Shown: in pieces, positions 1 through 6,042 of the stretch
Position numbering within the stretch: position 1 is the stretch's first letter
Layout of the letters: every line of letters starts with the position of its first letter
Source: Mariprofundaceae bacterium
GTDB taxonomy: Bacteria > Pseudomonadota > Zetaproteobacteria > Mariprofundales > Mariprofundaceae
Direction of reading: 5' to 3'
Assembly (NCBI GenBank): GCA_030950835.1
Contig: JAUZQU010000082.1
Coordinates: 1 to 11,204, forward strand
DNA length: 11,204 nt
Notes under the pieces: generated by a model
The model's input: the letters and a program-made list of their open reading frames with translations, nothing else
What the model was told of the DNA's origin: nothing
Database searches by the model: none
Program-made: the position numbers and the translations under genes

Positions 1-43
1 ACCGATAAGTGTGGGGCATGTTTTTAGCTTGATAACATTGACT

Positions 44-58
44 TTGCCGACTTGGCAA
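44..58 (+). other. small hairpin just upstream of first cytochrome-like gene
   Basis: TTGCC at 44-48 and GGCAA at 54-58 form a 5-bp stem with a 5-nt loop. It ends one base before the Shine-Dalgarno AAGGAG (60-65). It could influence translation or mRNA stability of the gene at 72, but a stem this short can easily arise by chance. No convincing promoter was found in the 71 bases before the gene, so the promoter may lie outside the window. Confidence 0.25.
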
Positions 59-71
59 CAAGGAGAAAGAC

Positions 72-563
72 ATGGAATTTAGAAAATTAATGGCAGCAGC
101 AGCACTGATGGCTGTAGTAAGCTTCGGTGCATCAACTGCAAGCGCATCCACAGCTTATATGAATGACGGCGAAATTTTTGATCAAAAGTATCCTGGTGCG
201 CATCTGACCAACTCGTGTTTATTCTGCCATACAGGAACACCAGGCGCTATGACATCTTATGGCGATCAGTTTAAGGCCGCTGGCGGTAGTGGTGGCGGTA
301 ATGGTACTCTTGCACAGTTAACCGCAATTGACGGTAAGGATGCTGATGGCGATAATATTGCCAACGGGACTGAAATTACGAATGCTACAGGTACCAATAA
401 TTTAGATGTAATCACAAATGTGACGACTGGGCAAGTTACTACTACAGCTGACAGTGACTCTAGCGGTGGCGGTGGTTGTATGACTGCTTCAGCGGCAACA
501 CCTTTGATGATGTTTTTGGGTTTGTTGAGCTTGGGCTTTTTTGTGAGACGCAAAAAAGACTAA
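72..563 (+). CDS. exported monohaem c-type cytochrome-like protein with TSP3-like calcium motif and Cys-containing C-terminal sorting tail
   Basis: 163 residues. The ATG has a strong Shine-Dalgarno (AAGGAG, 60-65) 6 nt upstream. Residues 1-25 form a Sec signal peptide ending ASA. Cys49-Leu-Phe-Cys52-His53 is a single CxxCH haem c site, so haem would be attached in the periplasm. Possible distal haem ligands are His44, Met30 and Met60. A Gly-rich linker (71-78) leads to a loop with Asp90, Asp92, Asp94, Asn98 and Glu101. That 1-3-5-9-12 spacing is typical of calcium loops in thrombospondin type 3 repeats. The end is a Thr/Ser/Gly-rich spacer, GGGGC (Cys136), a hydrophobic segment (about 141-158) and RRKKD. 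This tail resembles Cys-containing sorting domains such as MYXO-CTERM or JDVT-CTERM, which are thought to be cut by CPBP-family intramembrane proteases. It is a paralogue of the next gene. The function is unknown; electron transfer or redox sensing at the envelope is inferred. Confidence 0.85.
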   Translation: MEFRKLMAAAALMAVVSFGASTASASTAYMNDGEIFDQKYPGAHLTNSCLFCHTGTPGAMTSYGDQFKAAGGSGGGNGTLAQLTAIDGKDADGDNIANGTEITNATGTNNLDVITNVTTGQVTTTADSDSSGGGGCMTASAATPLMMFLGLLSLGFFVRRKKD

Positions 564-585
564 TACTGCTTTAAAATAAGCGGAT

Positions 586-622
586 AAAACCCTCTGAAAC
601 TATGTTTTCAGAGGGTTTTTTT
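586..622 (+). terminator. strong intrinsic terminator between the two cytochrome-like genes
   Basis: The left arm at 586-599 (AAAACCCTCTGAAA) pairs perfectly with 606-619 around a 6-nt loop, and a run of seven T follows from 616 to 622. This is a classical Rho-independent terminator 22 nt after the first stop codon. The next start codon is at 646, which leaves no room for a separate promoter after the terminator. The downstream gene must therefore depend on read-through or on a promoter inside or before the first gene. Confidence 0.88.
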
Positions 623-645
623 CTGTAGCCAAAGAGGAGATAGAT

Positions 646-1080
646 ATGAAATTCAACCCAACATTGAAAGTAGTGTTATTGAGTGCCTTGTTATTACTTG
701 CTAGCCCTGCCAAAGCAGAGCAACAAGCACTCACCAATTTAAGCAATATTTCAGGTTTAAATGTGCAAACAAGCTGTACAACTTGCCACACTGGTGGGGC
801 AAGTTTGAACCCTTTTGGCGCTGATTTCTTTGCCACTTCCACAAAAGCCAATGGTTATGCGTTTACCTTGGCGGACTGGACAGCCTTATCCAGCAAAGAT
901 TCTGATGCTGATGGCACAGATAATATTTCTGAAATTCAAGCAGGAACTAACCCCGGTGGCACTGGTGGTGCTGGCGACAAAGAAGTAGCAACGGTAGGTG
1001 GTTGTATCAGTAGCGCAACAGCTTCTCCTCTTTTCTTATTTTTGTTTTTAAGCATGATGTTGCTACGACGCAAACATTAA
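646..1080 (+). CDS. second exported CxxCH/TSP3-like protein with Cys-containing C-terminal sorting tail
   Basis: 144 residues. The ATG has a GAGGAG Shine-Dalgarno (634-639) with 6-nt spacing. The signal peptide is residues 1-24, ending AKA. Cys44-Thr-Thr-Cys47-His48 is the only CxxCH. It is followed by NPFGADF (55-61), then a calcium-type loop with Asp85, Asp87, Asp89, Asn93 and Glu96. A Gly-rich spacer precedes Gly118-Gly119-Cys120, a hydrophobic stretch (about 129-140) and RRKH. The domain order and the SCxxCHTG, DF, calcium-loop and GGC...RRK positions match the preceding gene, so the two are paralogues. The predicted mature domain (25-120) has no Met and no His other than His48, so there is no ordinary distal haem ligand. 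The haem could be five-coordinate, or bound by Lys or the N-terminal amine. The function is unknown. Confidence 0.85.
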   Translation: MKFNPTLKVVLLSALLLLASPAKAEQQALTNLSNISGLNVQTSCTTCHTGGASLNPFGADFFATSTKANGYAFTLADWTALSSKDSDADGTDNISEIQAGTNPGGTGGAGDKEVATVGGCISSATASPLFLFLFLSMMLLRRKH

Positions 1081-1091
1081 TCATTGCCAGC

Positions 1092-1124
1092 AACACCTTT
1101 TGTCCAATATATGCAGAAGGTGTT
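1092..1124 (+). terminator. hairpin downstream of second cytochrome-like gene, no U-tract
   Basis: AACACCTTTTG (1092-1102) pairs with CAGAAGGTGTT (1114-1124), giving 11 bp with one G-U pair and an 11-nt loop, 11 nt after the stop codon. The following bases (ACAGCGC) lack a U-run. It is therefore either a weak terminator or an mRNA 3'-end stabilising structure. Confidence 0.4.
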
Positions 1125-1153
1125 ACAGCGCTTACTGATGTGATGCTTCATCC

Positions 1154-1177
1154 TTTTGCAGCACTTAGCCTGCAAAA
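1154..1177. repeat. perfect inverted repeat, possible operator
   Basis: TTTTGCAG (1154-1161) and CTGCAAAA (1170-1177) are perfect inverted copies separated by 8 bp. Centre-to-centre spacing is 16 bp, about one and a half helical turns. No T-run follows directly, so terminator function is less likely than a binding site for a dimeric regulator. It lies about 57 bp upstream of the candidate helicase promoter. Confidence 0.4.
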
Positions 1178-1210
1178 TACCTATTTTAGCTATTTTTAAC
1201 TTTTATAAAG

Positions 1211-1239
1211 CTATCATTTTTCATATTTCCCCCTATACT
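1211..1239 (+). promoter_or_regulatory. weak candidate sigma-70 promoter for the helicase
   Basis: TATACT (1234-1239) is a good -10 box. The hexamer 17 bp upstream (CTATCA, 1211-1216) matches TTGACA at only three positions. A start near 1246 would give a leader of roughly 120 nt carrying two hairpins. This was picked by eye only. Confidence 0.28.
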
Positions 1240-1264
1240 GCCGCGTTCAAATCTTCCCTTGTAC

Positions 1265-1345
1265 GCTGGTGATGACTGTATCACCCCAGCAATCCTGTAT
1301 TTCGTTCGACTGAAATTAGCGTGCATCATGATGATTTAACGCTAA
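1265..1345 (+). promoter_or_regulatory. structured 5' leader of the helicase mRNA
   Basis: Two hairpins precede the start codon. GCTGGTGAT (1265-1273) pairs with ATCA-CC-CCAGC (1280-1290) with a two-base bulge and a 6-nt loop. TTAGCGT (1316-1322) pairs with ACGCTAA (1339-1345), and ATCATGAT lies in the loop. Long structured leaders are known for csdA/deaD genes in enterobacteria, where they take part in cold and self-regulation. That this leader acts the same way is inference. Confidence 0.35.
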
Positions 1346-1364
1346 AAGTAAGCTAGGAACATAC

Positions 1365-3173
1365 ATGTCAGACAATAATGAAACAACAACACCCACAGTA
1401 CCTTTTACTGATTTGGGATTAAGCCCAGATATTCTTAAGGGGCTGGAAAAAGTCGGTTATGAGACACCTTCGCCCATTCAGGCGGAAATTATACCGTATG
1501 TGCTGCAAGGCAAAGATGTCTTGGGGCAAGCCCAAACGGGCACAGGTAAAACGGCAGCTTTTGCTTTGCCGATTTTATCTAAAATTGATTTAAACCAAAA
1601 AGATCCACAAGTATTGGTCTTGGCACCAACACGCGAATTGGCAATTCAAGTAGCAGAGGCATTCCAGAAGTATGCTTCTTTCATGAAAGGTTTTCATGTG
1701 TTGCCGATTTATGGTGGGCAAAGTTATGATGGTCAATTGCGTCAACTTCGCCGTGGTGCGCATGTCGTTGTCGGTACACCTGGTCGGGTGATGGATCATA
1801 TGCGCAGGAAAACCTTGCGCTTGGATGGTTTGAAAACATTGGTTTTGGATGAAGCCGATGAAATGTTACGCATGGGTTTCATTGATGATGTGGAATGGGT
1901 GTTGGAACAAACACCACCAACCCGTCAAATTGCCTTGTTTTCGGCAACTATGCCCCAACAAATTCGTAAAATTGCTTCCCGTTACCTGAACAAACCTGAA
2001 CAAATCACTATCCAAGGTAAAACCACTACAGCGGTAACCATTCGTCAGCGTTATTGGATGGTCAGTGGGCGTAACAAGTTAGATGCTTTGACCCGCATTT
2101 TAGAAGCAGAAACATTTGATGGCATCATTGTTTTTGTGCGCACCAAAACTGCAACTGTTGAATTGGCTGAAAAACTGCAAGCCCGTGGTTATGCCGCAGC
2201 GGCATTGAATGGTGATATCGCGCAAAATCAACGTGAACAAATCGTCAGCAAGCTGAAAAAAGGTCAGATTGATATTTTGATTGGTACTGACGTGGTAGCC
2301 CGTGGTTTGGATGTGGAGCGTATCTCCCATGTGATTAACTATGATGTGCCTCACGATACGGAATCGTATGTACACAGAATTGGGCGTACAGGCAGGGCTG
2401 GGCGTAGTGGTGAGGCGATTTTGTTTGTTGCCCCGCGTGAAAAACGTATGTTGCTCTCGATTGAGCGGGCAACCAAACAAAAAGTAGAGTTGTTTGTCAT
2501 GCCTTCAACCGAAGACATCAATGATAAACGTATTGCTGCTTTCAAACAAAAAATTACAGATACTTTAGCCACCGATGGCTTGGAGTTGTTCACCAAAATC
2601 GTCGAACAATATGAAGAAGAACATAATATCCCTGCGCAAGAAGTTGCGGCTGCTTTGGCGAAAATGGTACAAGGTTCTGAGCCATTTTTATTGAAAGATA
2701 TGCCCAAACAACAACAAAGAAATGATGAGCCGCGTGATATGCGCCGCGAGCGTGGTGAGCGTTCGGCATACCATGAAAAACCTGTGGCAGCTGGTTTCCA
2801 TCGTTATCGTTTGGCTGTAGGTAGTGAGCTGGGTGTGCGTGCGGCGAATATTGTCGGTGCGATTGCCAATGAAGCAGGTATTGAAAGTGAATTCATCAAC
2901 AATATCGTAGTGCGTGATGATCATTCTACAGTGGACTTGCCCGAAGGTATGCCTGATTCCATCTTAAAAGCTTTGAAAAAGGCGCGTATTGCAGGGCAAA
3001 CTATTGATTTAGAACAGATAGCTGTCGATTCTTCATCAGCGCGTAAGTCTCGCCCTAGTTTCCGCCGTGGTGGTGGAGGGCGTGGTGATGCTCAAAATCG
3101 TGGTGGTGGTAATCGCCGTGGTAATGAGCAACGCCGAGGTAATCGCGGTAGCGGCAATCGCGGTAGCCGTTAA
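1365..3173 (+). CDS. deaD: DEAD-box ATP-dependent RNA helicase, DeaD/CsdA type
   Basis: 602 residues. It unwinds RNA duplexes with ATP, and family members act in ribosome assembly, mRNA decay and cold adaptation. All core motifs are present: Q motif (about 14-39), AQTGTGKT (56-63), PTRELA (88-93), TPGR (138-141), DEAD (162-165) and SAT (193-195). In the second RecA domain these are followed by ARGLD and HRIGRTGRAG. A DbpA-type RNA-binding domain spans about 473-555. The tail (about 556-602) is basic and rich in Arg, Gly and Asn. Length and layout match E. coli DeaD (629 residues) better than RhlE or SrmB, which lack the DbpA domain. The ATG has an AGGA Shine-Dalgarno (1355-1358) 6 nt upstream. 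The gene appears to be transcribed alone, with a 110-bp gap after it. Confidence 0.95.
   Translation: MSDNNETTTPTVPFTDLGLSPDILKGLEKVGYETPSPIQAEIIPYVLQGKDVLGQAQTGTGKTAAFALPILSKIDLNQKDPQVLVLAPTRELAIQVAEAFQKYASFMKGFHVLPIYGGQSYDGQLRQLRRGAHVVVGTPGRVMDHMRRKTLRLDGLKTLVLDEADEMLRMGFIDDVEWVLEQTPPTRQIALFSATMPQQIRKIASRYLNKPEQITIQGKTTTAVTIRQRYWMVSGRNKLDALTRILEAETFDGIIVFVRTKTATVELAEKLQARGYAAAALNGDIAQNQREQIVSKLKKGQIDILIGTDVVARGLDVERISHVINYDVPHDTESYVHRIGRTGRAGRSGEAILFVAPREKRMLLSIERATKQKVELFVMPSTEDINDKRIAAFKQKITDTLATDGLELFTKIVEQYEEEHNIPAQEVAAALAKMVQGSEPFLLKDMPKQQQRNDEPRDMRRERGERSAYHEKPVAAGFHRYRLAVGSELGVRAANIVGAIANEAGIESEFINNIVVRDDHSTVDLPEGMPDSILKALKKARIAGQTIDLEQIAVDSSSARKSRPSFRRGGGGRGDAQNRGGGNRRGNEQRRGNRGSGNRGSR
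3055..3173 (+). repeat. repetitive RGG/NRG-coding tail of the helicase gene
   Basis: The last ~40 codons are low-complexity repeats encoding Arg-Gly-Gly and Asn-Arg-Gly units. They include an exact 12-bp direct repeat, AATCGCGGTAGC, at 3141-3152 and 3156-3167 (15-nt period). Such tails usually bind RNA without strong sequence preference. The repeats make this stretch prone to length change by slippage. Confidence 0.7.
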
Positions 3174-3224
3174 GACGGTACGCCATCCAAAGTTGTCCAT
3201 CAGCTATCCAAGCCAAGTTATAGA

Positions 3225-3267
3225 TGTGCTAGCAACGCGGGTTTTAATCCAACCTAGCAGCATTTTT
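3225..3267 (+). terminator. possible weak terminator after the helicase
   Basis: ATGTGCTAG (3225-3233 region) can pair with CTAGCAGCAT (3254-3263) with a one-base bulge, and an inner GGTT/AACC pairing is also possible. TTTTT follows at 3263-3267. The loop is long and the stem imperfect, so read-through into the next gene is plausible. Confidence 0.3.
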
Positions 3268-3283
3268 ATGCAAGATTGTGCCT

Positions 3284-3985
3284 ATGTTTGAAGGTTTTTC
3301 CACCTTCTTCACTGGTTTGAGCATGTTGTTCAAACAGCAGGCTTTGCGTCAAATTCTTGGGCGTATGTTGCTTTTATTGCTGCTATTGATGTTGCTGCTT
3401 ACGGGCGCAACATTGCTGCTTGCCGACTATCTGATTCAACTTTGGTTGCCTCAAGGTGACGCTTGGTATTGGCAGCTCATCATCTGGTTTTCATGGTTAT
3501 TGGCAGTCGTATTATCCATGCTCACAGGTATGATCAGTTTTACAATCTTGGCATCTGCTGCAGCTGCACCATGGTTGGATATGTTGGCAGCCCGCACTGA
3601 ACGTATCATGGGTTTATCATCAGAAGAAAACACAGCACCGTGGTTGCAACAAAGCTTACAAGCCTTTGCCCATAGTATGCGCCCTTTATGGTCGTTGTTA
3701 TTGTGGGGAATGTTAGCATTATTGTTGTTGTGGATTCCGCTGTTGGGTGGTTTTATCGCGCTGACTATTTGGACTTATGCTGGCATTCGTTTTCTTAATT
3801 TTGAACTTTTCGACACCCAAGCTTCGCGTATGGGTTTATCCTTTAGCGAAAGAAAACAACACTTTGCTGAAAGTCCTGCTTTCTGGTTGGGTTTTGGTGG
3901 CACGGCTACACTGTTGATGATGCTGCCTTTATTCAATGTGCTGGTGATTCCTGCAGCTGTTGTTGCCTTGGCAAAACGGGGTTAA
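3284..3985 (+). CDS. EI24/CysZ-family integral membrane protein
   Basis: 233 residues from ATG 3284. A GTG at 3278 would add only two residues, and neither start has a clear Shine-Dalgarno. The protein is very hydrophobic, with membrane segments at about 27-47, 64-90, 136-166 (possibly two passes) and 200-229. A soluble stretch (about 96-130) contains the APW and LAARTE residues typical of this family. The C-terminal pattern around PLFNVLVIPAAVVALA resembles the end of CysZ, where PLLNLFIMP occurs. E. coli CysZ takes up sulfate, but many EI24 proteins are uncharacterised and no cys genes lie nearby, so a transport role is not assigned. It ends 3 nt before uup, so the two are probably co-transcribed and translationally coupled. 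Confidence 0.75.
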   Translation: MFEGFSTFFTGLSMLFKQQALRQILGRMLLLLLLLMLLLTGATLLLADYLIQLWLPQGDAWYWQLIIWFSWLLAVVLSMLTGMISFTILASAAAAPWLDMLAARTERIMGLSSEENTAPWLQQSLQAFAHSMRPLWSLLLWGMLALLLLWIPLLGGFIALTIWTYAGIRFLNFELFDTQASRMGLSFSERKQHFAESPAFWLGFGGTATLLMMLPLFNVLVIPAAVVALAKRG

Positions 3986-3988
3986 TCC

Positions 3989-5902
3989 ATGCCTATTTTA
4001 ATGCTACACAATCTATGCAAAGCCTTTGGACATCAAGTCTTGCTCAACCATGTGGACTTACGCGTCAGCGCGGGTGCAGGGGTGGGTCTGATTGGTCGCA
4101 ATGGTGAGGGTAAATCCACCTTATTGAAAGTGATTGCAGGTTTGATGGACGTGGATGATGGCTCTGTGCAACTCAAAAGTGGTGCTAAAGTCGCCTATTT
4201 ACATCAAGACCCCTATTTTGAGTCAGGACAAAGCGTTTTTGAAGTGGTGGCGCAAGGTTTGGGTGATGTTGCAGCAAGTTTACAAGCTTACCACCAAGCT
4301 ACTGCCCGATTGGAACACGATGTATCGCCAGCCTCCTTAAAAAATCTCGAAGATTTGCAACATCAACTGGAACACTTGGGTGCGTGGAAGCTACATGCCC
4401 GCATTGAAACTGCGATTAGTAAGTTGGGTTTGGATCCTGACCGTGATGTAGGTGAGCTATCTGGTGGTTGGTTGCGCCGTGTTGCGCTGGCGCAAGCAGT
4501 GGTCATTGAGCCTGATATTTTACTCTTGGATGAGCCTACCAACCACTTGGACATTGCTTCGATTGAATGGCTGGAAGATTTTGTGGCTTCTTTTCGTGGT
4601 GCGGTATTGTTCATTACCCATGATCGATACTTTTTAGATGCCGTTGCTGAAGAAATCATTGAGTTAGACAGGGGTAAGTTGACCCATTTTCAGGCAAGTT
4701 ATGCTGAATATTTGAAGAAAAAATCAGAATTATTAGACATTGAAGCCAGAGAACACAAAAAATTCGATACCCTGCTCGCCAATGAAGAAAAGTGGATTCG
4801 CCAAGGTATTCCTGCGCGGCGCACACGCAATGAAGGCAGGGTTCGCGCCCTCGAAGATTTAAGACAACAACGCGCAGCACGCAAATTGCGTGGTGGCGAT
4901 GTCGATTTACGCGTGGCAAGTGGCATCAAACCTGGTAAAATATTAATCGAAGCCATTGATGTCTGCCACAGCTATGACGCTGCCCTGATTGTGGATAACT
5001 TCAACTGCAAAATCATGGCAGGTGAACGTATTGGGCTGCTTGGCCCTAATGGTATTGGTAAAACGACCTTATTGAAGATGTTGCTCGGAGAGCTCGCACC
5101 ACAATCGGGCCGCATCAAACATGGAGTACGCCTTGCGCCTGCTTTTTTAACGCAAATTCGCACGCTCAACCCTGAAGCCAAACTCAAAGACATCTTGGTG
5201 CCCAGCGGTGGTAATTATGTGCATATTGGTGGTGTAGAACCCCGACATATTGTCAGTTATATGCAGGATTTTTTGTTTGATAAAGAGCTGTTGAATGCCC
5301 GTGTATCGGCGTTATCTGGTGGTGAACGTGGGCGTTTGTTGTTGGCAAAACTGCTGCTTGAACCTGCCAATTTATTGGTCTTGGATGAGCCAACCAATGA
5401 TTTGGACATTGGTACCCTTGCGGTACTTGAAGAAGCCTTAGCCAAATACCAAGGCACGGTGATTATTGTCAGCCATGACAGGGCTTTCATGGATAGAACC
5501 GTGAGCAAAGTGTTGGCATTTGAAGGTGAAGGTCAGGTTATACCTATTGAAGGTGGTTATTCGGATTATCTGGCATGGAAAGAACGTGCCTTATTACGAG
5601 AAAATGAAGCCAAAGCTGCCGAAAAACAACCTAAAATTGCAGCAAAACAAGAAAAAGAAGCCAAAAAGTTACATAAACTATCTTATAAAGAGCAGCATGA
5701 ATTAGATGGGCTGCCTGCTTTGTTGGAAAGTTATGAAACAGAGCAACAAACATTGGAAGCACGTTTTTGTGATGCCCTTTATTTTCAAGAGCAGCCCGAA
5801 GAGTTCCAACGCGATCAACAGCGTTTACATGCCTTACAAAGCTTGCTTGAACAAACATACGCCCGCTGGGAAGCCTTAGAAAAACAACAGTCCAGCTTCT
5901 AG
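3989..5902 (+). CDS. uup: ABC-F ATPase Uup
   Basis: 637 residues: two ABC ATPase domains with no membrane segments. Domain 1 has Walker A GRNGEGKS (36-43), signature LSGGW (157-161) and Walker B with Asp181-Glu182. Domain 2 has Walker A GPNGIGKT (352-359), signature LSGGE (442-446) and Asp466-Glu467. The inter-domain linker carries the Uup-type WIRQG.PARRTRNEGRV pattern (about 270-290). A charged coiled-coil region (about 535-637) closes the protein, as in E. coli Uup, where it binds nucleic acid. ABC-F proteins act on the ribosome, and Uup also affects precise excision of transposons and branched DNA intermediates. The LSGGW signature and C-terminal domain favour Uup over EttA or YheS. The gene starts 3 nt after the EI24 gene. 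Confidence 0.93.
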   Translation: MPILMLHNLCKAFGHQVLLNHVDLRVSAGAGVGLIGRNGEGKSTLLKVIAGLMDVDDGSVQLKSGAKVAYLHQDPYFESGQSVFEVVAQGLGDVAASLQAYHQATARLEHDVSPASLKNLEDLQHQLEHLGAWKLHARIETAISKLGLDPDRDVGELSGGWLRRVALAQAVVIEPDILLLDEPTNHLDIASIEWLEDFVASFRGAVLFITHDRYFLDAVAEEIIELDRGKLTHFQASYAEYLKKKSELLDIEAREHKKFDTLLANEEKWIRQGIPARRTRNEGRVRALEDLRQQRAARKLRGGDVDLRVASGIKPGKILIEAIDVCHSYDAALIVDNFNCKIMAGERIGLLGPNGIGKTTLLKMLLGELAPQSGRIKHGVRLAPAFLTQIRTLNPEAKLKDILVPSGGNYVHIGGVEPRHIVSYMQDFLFDKELLNARVSALSGGERGRLLLAKLLLEPANLLVLDEPTNDLDIGTLAVLEEALAKYQGTVIIVSHDRAFMDRTVSKVLAFEGEGQVIPIEGGYSDYLAWKERALLRENEAKAAEKQPKIAAKQEKEAKKLHKLSYKEQHELDGLPALLESYETEQQTLEARFCDALYFQEQPEEFQRDQQRLHALQSLLEQTYARWEALEKQQSSF

Positions 5903-6039
5903 TCAGGCTAAATTCGCTTCCCATTGCCTTGCTATTTGGCTTCAACATATCTCACACATAAAGCAAAAGGTGAGTTTTGTTTCAACATCTATAGCATGCG
6001 CCTGCTTCATTTTTATTGCTGGCTAAGGAGAACATCAAC
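5903..6039. other. 137-bp gap between uup and aroG
   Basis: No gene is present. TTCAACAT occurs twice (5941-5948 and 5981-5988), exactly 40 bp apart. Between the copies, AAGCAAAA (5961-5968) can pair with TTTTGTTT (5975-5982) as a weak AT-rich hairpin. No good sigma-70 promoter and no TyrR-like box were recognised. Confidence 0.35.
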
Positions 6040-6042
6040 GTG
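6024..6042 (+). promoter_or_regulatory. Shine-Dalgarno that fixes the aroG start at GTG 6040
   Basis: TAAGGAG (6024-6030) lies 9 nt before GTG 6040. An in-frame TTG at 6016 would place this Shine-Dalgarno inside the coding region and has none of its own, so the GTG is preferred. It gives an N-terminus close in length to that of E. coli AroG. Confidence 0.8.

Larger units (their letters stand above)
1081..1364. other. 284-bp intergenic region ahead of the helicase
   Basis: No coding sequence was found here. The region holds a hairpin after the second cytochrome-like gene (1092-1124), a perfect 8-bp inverted repeat (1154-1177), an AT-rich stretch with a possible -10 box (1234-1239), and two hairpins in what would be the helicase mRNA leader (1265-1290 and 1316-1345). 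Each is listed separately. Confidence 0.6.

Noticed and set aside
1..71. End of an upstream gene at the left edge
   Set aside because: Short open stretches exist in two frames, but none gives a recognisable protein end.
3067..3291. Overlapping Val/Ala-rich reading frame across the helicase tail
   Set aside because: It is a frame-shifted shadow of the repetitive RGG-coding sequence, with no Shine-Dalgarno and a composition explained by the repeats.
5941..5988. TTCAACAT direct repeats 40 bp apart upstream of aroG as a regulator site
   Set aside because: Eight AT-rich bases repeated once can occur by chance, and they do not match TyrR or TrpR boxes.
6016..6039. TTG start for aroG giving eight extra residues
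   Set aside because: The Shine-Dalgarno TAAGGAG (6024-6030) would lie inside the coding region, and the TTG has none of its own. GTG 6040 fits spacing and family length better.
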